Part shown: positions 1 to 5,116 of the stretch, piece by piece
Position numbering within the stretch: position 1 is the first letter of the stretch
Layout: each line of letters begins with the position of its first letter
Source: Actinomycetota bacterium
GTDB lineage: Bacteria; Actinomycetota; Thermoleophilia; Gaiellales; Gaiellaceae
Assembly (NCBI GenBank): GCA_013696595.1
Contig: JACCYG010000343.1
Span: forward strand, 1-8,667
DNA length: 8,667 bases
Reading direction: 5' to 3'
Translations under genes and position numbers: made by a program
The notes under the pieces: model-generated
Told to the model about the DNA's origin: nothing
The model's input: the letters and a program-made list of their open reading frames with translations, nothing else
The model's database searches: none

Positions 1-227
1 GAGTCGTCTCGGCTCACATCTTCGGCCTGGCGGTCGACATCGCCGCCCTCGGGGGGACGCCGATCATGGGCAACTCCGCGCCGGGCGGCATCACCGAAAA
101 GGCCGTGCGAGACCTCATGCTTCTGCCGGCCGAGCTACGGCCGCAGCAGGTCATCTCGCTGCTCGGCCTCGGCGGGCCGTCGTTCCCGCTCGCCAACCAC
201 CACGACCACATCCACGTCGGGTTCTAG
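1..227 (+). CDS. M15-like zinc peptidase domain protein, C-terminal fragment
   Basis: This is the 3' end of a gene cut by the window edge. The open frame (codons starting at base 3) runs to a TAG at 225-227 and gives 74 residues. Near the left edge it reads SAHIFGLAVDIAAL, matching the S-x-H-x-x-G-x-A-x-D zinc-site signature of the M15/VanY D-Ala-D-Ala carboxypeptidase fold. The last residues HHDHIHVGF match the second H-x-H ligand motif. Enzymes of this family cut D-amino-acid-containing peptidoglycan peptides outside the membrane. The N-terminus, any signal peptide and the exact substrate cannot be seen. A related non-peptidase member is possible because only the two zinc motifs support the call. 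It ends 47 bases from the stop of the convergent lipid kinase gene. Confidence 0.6.
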   Translation, partial: VVSAHIFGLAVDIAALGGTPIMGNSAPGGITEKAVRDLMLLPAELRPQQVISLLGLGGPSFPLANHHDHIHVGF

Positions 228-238
228 TAGACGCAAGC

Positions 239-258
239 GTTCTCGCGACGGCGAGAAC
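239..258. terminator. Hairpin between convergent genes, possible bidirectional terminator
   Basis: Perfect 8-bp inverted repeat GTTCTCGC / GCGAGAAC around a GACG tetraloop, placed between the stop of the peptidase gene (227) and the stop of the oppositely oriented lipid kinase gene (275). Neither side has a clear T-run, so intrinsic termination would be weak. Position and stem quality are the only support. Confidence 0.45.
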
Positions 259-274
259 ACGGTGCTTCGCGTCG

Positions 275-1147
275 TCAGCGATCTAAACCCGTGGGGGGTA
301 CGAGAACCCGGAGCGCTCCCGGCTTGATCTCGAACTCGAGCGGAGTCGGAAGGGTGGCCGGCTCACCGTCGATCGCTGCGTGGATCCGCGGATGCTCGGA
401 CTCGATCCGGAAGCCCGGGGCGGCTCGTTCCTCGAGGCCGCGGGCGCGGTCGAGCCGGCCGGTCGCCGCTCGGACGAGGAGGGCGAGCAGCGTCCGGCGC
501 TCGGCCGCTTCGATCACGTACGCGTGGAGGAGCCCGTCGTCGAGACGCTCGCGCTCGCCGAGATCGGCAATCGTCTCGAGCTCGTAACGGTTGTTCGCGA
601 TGAGAGCGACGAGCGCGCGGCGCCGCTCCCGGCCGCCTTCGGTCTCGAAGGAGAGGTCGAGGGGCCGTCGGGAGCGCCCGAAGGCGGCAGGCAGGATCCG
701 CCCGAGGGCGACGAGACGGTTCTTCGTCTCGTGCCGCGGATCGTGGACGAGGCTCGCGTACAGACCGAGCGAGACGTTGTTCAGGAAAACCCGGTCGCCT
801 ACCGCTCCCACGTCGACCGTGCGCTCGCCGCCGCGAAACGCCTCGAGCGCGGCGACCGGGTCGTCGCGGTCGAAGCCGAGATCGCGCGCGAAATGGTTTC
901 GCGTGCCGAACGGAATCGGGACGAACGGCACGTCGCGCTCGATCGCCACGGCGGCGACGGGAGCGAGCGACCCGTCCCCGCCGGCCATGCCAAGCATGTG
1001 AGCCCCACGGTCGGCCGCCACGCTCGCAAGCTCAGCCGCATTGTCGTCTGAACGAAGTAGGCGAGCCTCGATCCCAAGCCGTTCCGCCTCCGAAACGAGG
1101 TCGTCTGCCGAAGGGGACTGCTTCCCCGAGCGGGGATTGACGAGCAG
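275..1147 (-). CDS. Diacylglycerol kinase-family lipid kinase (start uncertain)
   Basis: Predicted ATP-dependent lipid kinase of the diacylglycerol/sphingosine kinase superfamily, acting on a membrane lipid at the inner face of the membrane. Visible marks are LLVNPRSG at the extreme N-terminus (first beta strand), AGGDGS near residues 55-60 (phosphate-binding glycine loop) and PFGTRNHFARDLG near 79-91, all family signatures. A YegS-like beta-rich C-terminal half follows, with FLNNVSLGLYA and ending in VLVPPTGLDR. The first ATG/GTG/TTG in frame is the GTG at 1021, but that would remove the first 42 codons, which clearly encode the conserved first strand. I place the start at the CTG (1147-1145), with AAGG about 10 bases upstream; this start is a guess. 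The family normally has about 290-310 residues and this start gives 290. The gene lies downstream of the VOC gene on the same strand. Confidence 0.85.
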   Translation of the reverse strand: MLVNPRSGKQSPSADDLVSEAERLGIEARLLRSDDNAAELASVAADRGAHMLGMAGGDGSLAPVAAVAIERDVPFVPIPFGTRNHFARDLGFDRDDPVAALEAFRGGERTVDVGAVGDRVFLNNVSLGLYASLVHDPRHETKNRLVALGRILPAAFGRSRRPLDLSFETEGGRERRRALVALIANNRYELETIADLGERERLDDGLLHAYVIEAAERRTLLALLVRAATGRLDRARGLEERAAPGFRIESEHPRIHAAIDGEPATLPTPLEFEIKPGALRVLVPPTGLDR

Positions 1148-1199
1148 AAAAGGGCGGCCTTGGGCGATAGGGCGGTTATGCCCTGAGAGGAGGGGGGTT

Positions 1200-1226
1200 A
1201 TGGGGGGAAACCCGGTTTCCCCCCAT
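1200..1226. repeat. 27-bp perfect inverted repeat just after the VOC gene, probable terminator
   Basis: Thirteen-base arms (ATGGGGGGAAACC and GGTTTCCCCCCAT) are perfectly complementary around a single central C. The right arm abuts the TAA stop of the VOC gene (1229-1227), so an mRNA read on the minus strand would fold immediately after translation ends. No T-run follows. It may be a terminator or mRNA-stabilising hairpin, or one copy of a dispersed palindromic repeat family. A smaller hairpin (AGGGC / GCCCT, 1169-1184) lies between it and the lipid kinase start. Confidence 0.6.
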
Positions 1227-1616
1227 TTAGACGGCGCCTTCGATCGCGTGAAGCGTCCAGGCCGGCCCGAAGCGGATTAGATGCCCATCAGGGTCGGTGA
1301 GGTCATAGACGTCGGTCCCGAACCGCGTGCGGGTGAGCGTGCCGCCCTCGATGCCGCGCTCGCGCAGCCGCTCGAGCTCTTGCTCCAGATCCTCCGCTGC
1401 GAGCTCGAGCCGGACGCTTCCCCCGACCTCCCGGCCGCGCTCGGGGTCCCACGTGAGCACGAGGTACGTCCTCTCCTCGAGCGCGAAGAAGGCGCTGTGC
1501 GCAGTCGGGCCCTCGTCGTAGGCGGCTTGCGGCCCGCGTCCGAGCAGGCGCGAATAGAAGTCGATCGCTCGGTCGAGATCGGTCACATAGAGGTGAACGG
1601 CGCTGACGAGCCTCAC
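1227..1616 (-). CDS. VOC-family (glyoxalase/bleomycin resistance fold) protein
   Basis: A 129-residue single-module vicinal oxygen chelate protein. The N-terminus AVHLYVTDLDRAIDFYSRLLG is the typical first beta-alpha unit. The C-terminal DLTDPDGHLIRFG (residues 105-117) is the usual final strand. Family members are small metal-dependent lyases, dioxygenases or antibiotic-binding proteins. His8 sits where the first metal ligand is expected, but the glutamate usually found at the end of the last strand is Arg115, so a glyoxalase I-type metal centre is probably incomplete; a binding or resistance protein, or a divergent enzyme, is more likely. The GTG start (1616) overlaps the stop of the 39-aa gene as GTGA, indicating translational coupling. 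Substrate unknown. Confidence 0.85.
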   Translation of the reverse strand: MRLVSAVHLYVTDLDRAIDFYSRLLGRGPQAAYDEGPTAHSAFFALEERTYLVLTWDPERGREVGGSVRLELAAEDLEQELERLRERGIEGGTLTRTRFGTDVYDLTDPDGHLIRFGPAWTLHAIEGAV

Positions 1617-1732
1617 GACGAGGAACGGCGCCGGCCGGCCGGCGAAACGGGCACGCCTCGCTTCGCGCGCTCTTTCTTCTTGCGCTGCCGGTCGCTCTTC
1701 CAGCGTTTGATCGGCCTCGACCCGCGTCCCAT
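1613..1732 (-). CDS. Small very basic protein, 39 aa, function unknown
   Basis: A 40-codon frame from ATG (1732-1730) to TGA (1615-1613). The protein begins MGRGSRPIKRWKSDRQRKKK and stays rich in Arg/Lys, ending in a Ser/Arg tail, with almost no hydrophobic residues. Such composition is typical of small ribosome-associated or RNA/DNA-binding proteins, but I recognise no named family. Its TGA overlaps the GTG start of the VOC gene in a GTGA arrangement, and a TAGAGT hexamer lies 7 nt before the ATG, as expected for a leaderless actinobacterial transcript. Those two facts are why I regard it as real. An ordinary annotation could miss it because of its length. Confidence 0.6.
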   Translation of the reverse strand: MGRGSRPIKRWKSDRQRKKKERAKRGVPVSPAGRRRSSS

Positions 1733-1739
1733 CGGCGAG

Positions 1740-1745
1740 ACTCTA
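1740..1745 (-). promoter_or_regulatory. Putative -10 element of the small basic protein/VOC transcript
   Basis: TAGAGT on the minus strand matches TAnnnT and ends 7 nt before the ATG at 1732, so transcription would begin at or one base before the start codon. No convincing -35 hexamer is visible at 16-18 bp. Confidence 0.35.
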
Positions 1746-1765
1746 CCGGTGGTCTACGCCTAAAC

Positions 1766-1771
1766 TATGAT
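1766..1771 (+). promoter_or_regulatory. Putative -10 element of the multicopper oxidase operon (leaderless)
   Basis: TATGAT on the plus strand ends 6 nt before the GTG at 1778, so the predicted first transcribed base is the G of the start codon. The sequence at the -35 position (CTACCG) is a poor match. The 45-bp gap to the divergent small gene must hold both promoters. Confidence 0.5.
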
Positions 1772-1785
1772 TTAGACGTGTCTAA
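1772..1785. promoter_or_regulatory. Palindromic operator candidate on the oxidase start codon
   Basis: TTAGAC-GT-GTCTAA is a perfect 6+6 dyad with a 2-bp centre. It covers the predicted transcription start and GTG start codon of the multicopper oxidase gene, just downstream of TATGAT. A repressor bound here would block the oxidase/permease operon and also overlies the upstream promoter region of the divergent basic-protein gene. Its layout recalls metal-repressor boxes, but the regulator is not in the window. Confidence 0.45.
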
Positions 1786-2761
1786 GTCTCGCTTGACCCG
1801 ACGCCAACTCCTCGTCACCACCGCCCCCGTCGTGGCCGGCATCCCCCTTGCCCGCGCGGGCTTCGGGCACGCAGGCGGGGATCATCGAGAACACCTTGCA
1901 CCTGCCGGCCACGCCGCGATGGTGGGCGCCGAGGTCCCGGCGCCCGGGAGCCCAAACCAGCTCGACGGTCTTCTCTTCCCCCCTCCGGCGCTTCCCCATG
2001 AGCCGGGCCGCGTGCGTGAGTACACGCTGACGGCGTACGACCGCGACATCGAGGTCGCGAAGGGCGTGACCTTCCCTGCGTGGACCTACAACGGCACGGT
2101 GCCCGGACCGGTAATCCGGGCCACGGAGGGGGATCTCCTGCGTGTGCACTTCAAGAACGCGGGGTCACACGCACACACGATCCACTTTCATGGCATCCAC
2201 CCAGCCGACATGGACGGCGTCTTCGAGGTCGTCGAGCGGAACGAGACGTTCACCTACGAGTTCCCGGCACGGCCGTACGGGATGCACCTCTACCACTGCC
2301 ACTCGACCCCGCTCAAGAAGCACATCCACAAGGGTCTCTACGGCGCCTTCATCATCGATCCGCCCACGCCGCGGAAGCCCGCGCAGGAGCTCGTCATGGT
2401 CATGAACGGGTTCGACACGGACGGCGACGGCGAGAACAACTTCTACACGGTCAACGGGCTCGCGTTCTACTTCGCGAAGTACCCGATCACCGTCAAACGC
2501 TCCCAGACGGTGCGGATCTACCTCGCGAACCTGACCGAGTTCGACCTGATCAACTCGCTCCACCTTCACGGTGAGTTCTTCCGCTACTACCCGACCGGGT
2601 CGACCGATTTCTACGAGTACACGGACACGGTCATGCTGACCCAGGGGCAGCGCGGGATCGTCGAGATCGACTTCCACAATAAGGGCCTCTTCATGTTCCA
2701 TGCGCACCAGTCGGAGTTCACCGAGCTCGGCTGGATGGGCTTCTTCGACGTCGTCGACTGA
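1778..2761 (+). CDS. Two-domain multicopper oxidase, Tat-exported
   Basis: A 327-residue copper oxidase expected outside the membrane. The N-terminus SRLTRRQLLVTTAPVVAGIP is a twin-arginine signal, so the protein would fold with copper before export. Two cupredoxin domains follow. Domain 1 has HTIHFHG (133-139) and YHCHSTPLKKHIHKGLYG (172-189); domain 2 has LHLHG (261-265) and FHAHQSEF (307-314). H136/H138, H173/H175, H262/H264 and H308/H310 supply all eight ligands for a trinuclear cluster at subunit interfaces, as in trimeric two-domain laccases. Type 1 copper ligands fit H133, C174 and H182, with Leu187 where NirK has Met. Domain 2 has no type 1 Cys, so this is the type C arrangement. An acidic DTDGDGENN loop lies at 213-221. 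Likely substrates are Cu(I), Fe(II), Mn(II) or phenolics. The start is GTG; the stop overlaps the permease start as TGATG. Confidence 0.9.
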   Translation: MSKSRLTRRQLLVTTAPVVAGIPLARAGFGHAGGDHREHLAPAGHAAMVGAEVPAPGSPNQLDGLLFPPPALPHEPGRVREYTLTAYDRDIEVAKGVTFPAWTYNGTVPGPVIRATEGDLLRVHFKNAGSHAHTIHFHGIHPADMDGVFEVVERNETFTYEFPARPYGMHLYHCHSTPLKKHIHKGLYGAFIIDPPTPRKPAQELVMVMNGFDTDGDGENNFYTVNGLAFYFAKYPITVKRSQTVRIYLANLTEFDLINSLHLHGEFFRYYPTGSTDFYEYTDTVMLTQGQRGIVEIDFHNKGLFMFHAHQSEFTELGWMGFFDVVD

Positions 2762-3975
2762 TGGCGTCCCGATCCGTCGCCACAGGTCGGCGAGATCTCC
2801 TCGGGCGCTGGCGTGTCTTGGCGCTCCTCCCGATCCTGTTACTCGCCGGCACCGTGTCACTCTTTGCGGCCACGGGCAGCTCGCTCGTGGGTCTGATCGG
2901 AGCGAGCCCGCCGCAGCCCGACGAGTTCGACATCCGCCGGGTCGAGTTCAAGGCCGGCGAGATCCGCATCCGCGTGACGAACCCGCAGCGGGACGAGCTC
3001 ACGATCGCCTCCGTGACCGTCGACGAAGCGATCGTTCCTTTCGAGGTCGACGGGCCGGCCACGCTCAAGCGCCTCCGCTCGAGCACGATCGTCGTTCGCT
3101 ATGACTGGGTCGAGGATGACCCGATCAGCGTCGGGGTTACGAGCTCGACGGGAATCGAGACGTCGCAGGAAATCGCTGCCGCCGTCGAGACGCCCGGTGT
3201 CTCGGGCGGGAGCATCCTCGGCTACGGCGTGATCGGGTTCCTGGTGGGAGTCGTCCCCGTCGCCTTCGGCCTCCTCTGGCTCCCCTCCCTTCGCCGCGCG
3301 GCCCCGAACTGGCTGGCGGCCTTCATGGCGCTTACCGGGGGCCTGCTCACGTTTCTCGCCGTCGAAGCCTTCAGCGAGGCGCTCGAGCTTCAGGCCGGCC
3401 TGCCGAGCCCGCTCGGCGGAGCGGGCCTGGTTCTGCTCGGCTTCGCGCTCAGCTACCTGACGCTGACGGCGATCTCGCATGGGCTCGCCGGACGGGGGGA
3501 CGCAAGTCGAACGCGCGCGCTCGGCGGGCTCGCGCTCGCCACCCTGGTCGCGATCGGGATCGGATTCCACAACTTCGGCGAGGGGCTCGCGATCGGCTCC
3601 TCATTCGCGCTCGGCGAGCTCGCGCTCGGAACGTTCTTCATCGTCGGGTTCATGATCCACAACGTGACCGAGGGGCTCGGGATCGCCGCGCCGGCCGCGG
3701 AGGAGAAGCGCTCGGTCGGGATCTGGGTGCTGGCCGCGCTTGCTCTCGTCGCCGGTGCACCCGCCATCCTCGGGGCGTGGCTCGGCGGATTCTTGACGAG
3801 CGATCTCCTCGGCGTCATCTTTTTCGCCGCAGCCGCAGGCGCTGCCGCGGAGGTCGTGGTCGAGGTCGGTCGCTTCGTCGCGGGCCGCGCGCCGGGTGGC
3901 CTCAGCTCGCCGCACGTTCTCGGCGGCTTCCTCGCGGGGATCGTTGTCATGTACGTGACGGGGCTTTTGGTCTAG
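2761..3975 (+). CDS. ZIP-family divalent metal permease with N-terminal extracytoplasmic domain
   Basis: A 404-residue membrane protein translationally coupled to the multicopper oxidase (TGATG). The C-terminal part, from about residue 153, has eight hydrophobic segments with the two ZIP metal-site helices: GFHNFGEGLAIG (268-279, ligands H270/N271/E274) and MIHNVTEGLGIAAP (298-311, H300/N301/E304). This is the GufA/ZIPB-type pattern for uptake of Zn, Fe, Mn or similar cations. Unlike a minimal ZIP protein of about 250-270 residues, it has an extra membrane anchor (about 18-38) and roughly 110 polar residues (about 50-150) rich in alternating beta-like stretches (GEIRIRVTN, STIVVRYDW), predicted to lie outside the membrane. 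That domain could dock the exported oxidase or receive metal from it; this is inference. The stop TAG overlaps the stop of the convergent gene. Confidence 0.88.
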   Translation: MASRSVATGRRDLLGRWRVLALLPILLLAGTVSLFAATGSSLVGLIGASPPQPDEFDIRRVEFKAGEIRIRVTNPQRDELTIASVTVDEAIVPFEVDGPATLKRLRSSTIVVRYDWVEDDPISVGVTSSTGIETSQEIAAAVETPGVSGGSILGYGVIGFLVGVVPVAFGLLWLPSLRRAAPNWLAAFMALTGGLLTFLAVEAFSEALELQAGLPSPLGGAGLVLLGFALSYLTLTAISHGLAGRGDASRTRALGGLALATLVAIGIGFHNFGEGLAIGSSFALGELALGTFFIVGFMIHNVTEGLGIAAPAAEEKRSVGIWVLAALALVAGAPAILGAWLGGFLTSDLLGVIFFAAAAGAAAEVVVEVGRFVAGRAPGGLSSPHVLGGFLAGIVVMYVTGLLV

Positions 3976-4640
3976 CCCTGGCCCGGAAGAAGCGGCGAGC
4001 GCAGACCGGCGGAGACCCCGCGCCGCTCGGCGAGCGCTTCGAGCACGATCACCGTGTCCGCGACGGGGATGTCGTCGAGGTAGGCCTCCCGCTCCTCGAA
4101 CGATCGCAAGACCGCATCCGCCGCATCGGCGTAGGCCTCCGCATCGCGCGCCGCGAGGGCGGCGAGCGCGTCCGCGACCGACCGCGGAAACGCGGCCTCC
4201 TGTTCGGCCTGGAGCGAGCGCGCGAACGGCGCAGCCTCCGCGTCACGGCCGAGGACGAGGTCGGCGAGCACCTCGGCGTAGCACCCGATCGGAGACTCGC
4301 TCTCGCCGGGGTCGTGCGCCAGAGCCCACCCGGCGTCGGCCTCGGCGTGATCCCAGTCTTCCGCGAGGACTCGCGCCTTCACCGCCCCGATCAGGCGGCC
4401 CCAGCTACCGGGCGGCGCCCCGGAGAAGCTCGCGCGATAGCGCTCGGCGGAGCGGGCGAACCAGTCGGCTGCTTCTGCTCGGCGTCCCTGCATCAGGCGG
4501 GCAAGCCCCGCGCCGCCCGCAGCCATGGCGATGCGGACGAGCTGTTTCTGACGCGCCTCCGAGTCGTCGGGCAGCCGCTCGAGGCCGTCGTGGTAGCGCG
4601 CCTCCTCGCGAAGCGCATGCGTCTCCCAGGCATCAGACAC
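3972..4640 (-). CDS. Conserved-looking alpha-helical protein of unknown function
   Basis: A 222-residue soluble protein, mostly helical and Ala/Glu/Arg-rich, with no signal peptide or membrane segment. Helix-pair units resembling TPR repeats are visible (GRRAEAADWFARSAERYRASF at 52-72, then DWDHAEADAGWALA at 95-108). Non-repeat signature stretches are PPGSWGRLIGAVKARVLA (76-93) and DDIPVADTVIVLEALAERRG (189-208), which look like family-conserved blocks. I do not recognise a named family. The GTG start at 4640 has AGGGA immediately adjacent, too close for a normal ribosome site, while GGTATTCC lies just upstream, so a leaderless start is possible. It faces the ZIP gene tail to tail with a 4-base CTAG overlap, so it is not part of that operon. 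Confidence 0.75.
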   Translation of the reverse strand: MSDAWETHALREEARYHDGLERLPDDSEARQKQLVRIAMAAGGAGLARLMQGRRAEAADWFARSAERYRASFSGAPPGSWGRLIGAVKARVLAEDWDHAEADAGWALAHDPGESESPIGCYAEVLADLVLGRDAEAAPFARSLQAEQEAAFPRSVADALAALAARDAEAYADAADAVLRSFEEREAYLDDIPVADTVIVLEALAERRGVSAGLRSPLLPGQG

Positions 4641-4662
4641 TCCCTAGGAATACCCCGTCTGA

Positions 4663-4679
4663 GGGACGCGGCGCGTCCC
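4663..4679. promoter_or_regulatory. 17-bp palindrome upstream of the 222-aa gene
   Basis: GGGACGCG / CGCGTCCC, 8-bp perfect arms around one G, 22 bases upstream of the GTG at 4640. It could be an operator or a 5' hairpin. No regulator can be assigned. Confidence 0.35.
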
Positions 4680-4829
4680 GCTGCCGCTTACAGTTGTCAG
4701 CGGCCGCTCGCCTCGTGATGGGAGCGGCAATCTCATCGGCGCGGTCTCTCCCGGTCTGCGCCTGATAGGGGGGCTCGCCGCCGCAGTCGGGCCCCCACTC
4801 TTTTCCTCGCGAGGAGCCGAGCGCAAGGA

Positions 4830-4847
4830 AACCCTCGAACGAGGGTT
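4830..4847. terminator. Hairpin downstream of the 28-aa peptide gene
   Basis: AACCCTCG / CGAGGGTT arms separated by AA; the practical fold has a 6-nt loop. Read on the minus strand it lies 125 bases after the peptide stop and is flanked by TTTCCTT, so it could end that transcript. There is no long T-run. Confidence 0.35.
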
Positions 4848-4888
4848 CCATGAAACAGGTAAACAACCGTAAACTACGGCAGGGGCAA

Positions 4889-4914
4889 GCGGCGGAAACA
4901 GAAGTCCCCGCCGC
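4889..4914. other. GC-rich stem-loop between the peptide gene and the downstream hairpin
   Basis: Seven-base arms GCGGCGG and CCGCCGC enclose a 12-nt loop. The stem lies in the presumed 3' untranslated part of the minus-strand peptide transcript. The role is unknown; GC-rich DNA yields such stems by chance fairly often. Confidence 0.25.
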
Positions 4915-4971
4915 CCCCGGGAAAGCGTTATTGTCTACGCCTCGTCTACGACCAAGGAAGGCCCCCGCGCC

Positions 4972-5058
4972 TCACGACCACGGGAGACCCCAGGTTCCGC
5001 CGAGAATGGAAGCGAGAGAACCCATACCGACGCAGAGAAAAGCCAGGCGAAGTTTCAT
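4972..5058 (-). CDS. 28-aa hydrophobic micro-peptide, candidate signalling pro-peptide
   Basis: A 29-codon frame from ATG (5058-5056) to TGA (4974-4972). It has a positively charged start MKLR, a hydrophobic signal-like core at residues 5-21 (includes LAFLCVGMG and SLASILGG), and a tail TWGLPWS. A good ribosome site GAAAGGA (5073-5067) sits 8 nt before the ATG. A near-consensus promoter (TTGTCT, 17-bp spacer, TATACT) lies about 50 bases upstream of the ATG. The gene is divergent from an HTH-TPR regulator and shares its promoter core, the arrangement of shp next to rgg in streptococci. I infer an exported pro-peptide whose C-terminal piece may be the ligand of that regulator. Alternatives are a small membrane protein or a leader peptide. 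I recognise no family. Confidence 0.55.
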   Translation of the reverse strand: MKLRLAFLCVGMGSLASILGGTWGLPWS

Positions 5059-5066
5059 CGAGACAG

Positions 5067-5073
5067 TCCTTTC
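5067..5073 (-). promoter_or_regulatory. Ribosome binding site of the 28-aa peptide gene
   Basis: GAAAGGA on the minus strand, 8 nt before the ATG at 5058. It is the clearest Shine-Dalgarno sequence in the window and decides the start of this short gene. Confidence 0.6.
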
Positions 5074-5095
5074 GGGTTTGACTACTGGAACGGCC

Positions 5096-5105
5096 CCGGG
5101 CCCGG
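5096..5105. promoter_or_regulatory. Palindrome CCGGGCCCGG in the divergent promoter region
   Basis: A perfect 10-bp palindrome about 30-38 bp upstream of the start codon of the HTH-TPR gene and just downstream of the predicted peptide-gene transcription start (about 5110). It occupies the place where a -35 box of the regulator gene would be, so it is a candidate site for autoregulation. Short GC palindromes are common in such DNA. Confidence 0.3.
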
Positions 5106-5116
5106 TGCAACGACAG

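Larger units (their letters stand above)
4641..4971. other. Non-coding interval with several stem-loops
   Basis: About 330 bases between the start of the 222-aa gene and the stop of the 28-aa peptide gene. No frame here has convincing protein character. It holds the promoter region of the 222-aa gene, a 17-bp palindrome (4663-4679), CCTCGCGAGG (4805-4814), a hairpin with arms AACCCTCG/CGAGGGTT (4830-4847), a GCGGCGG/CCGCCGC hairpin (4889-4914), and a direct repeat GTCTACG at 4933-4939 and 4944-4950. On the minus strand, GGGAGAGACC followed by GCCGATGAG (about 4725-4760) faintly recalls glycine-riboswitch motifs but does not match the consensus. A small RNA or long 3' leader of the peptide transcript is possible. 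Confidence 0.4.

Noticed and set aside
380..1051. A 223-codon plus-strand frame
   Set aside because: It is antisense to the lipid kinase with clear catalytic motifs, and its own protein has no recognisable pattern.
1227..1616. Lactoylglutathione lyase (glyoxalase I)
   Set aside because: The last-strand metal glutamate is replaced by Arg115, so only fold-level assignment is justified.
1778..2761. Copper nitrite reductase (NirK) identity
   Set aside because: The eight histidines for a trinuclear cluster (HFH, HCH, HLH, HAH) are intact, and the NirK axial-Met motif is GLYG here, so a laccase-like two-domain oxidase fits better.
4725..4760. Glycine-riboswitch-like bases (GGGAGAGACC...GCCGATGAG) on the minus strand
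   Set aside because: The conserved GCCGAAGG and AACTCTCAGG elements are not present in proper order and the downstream gene is not a glycine gene.
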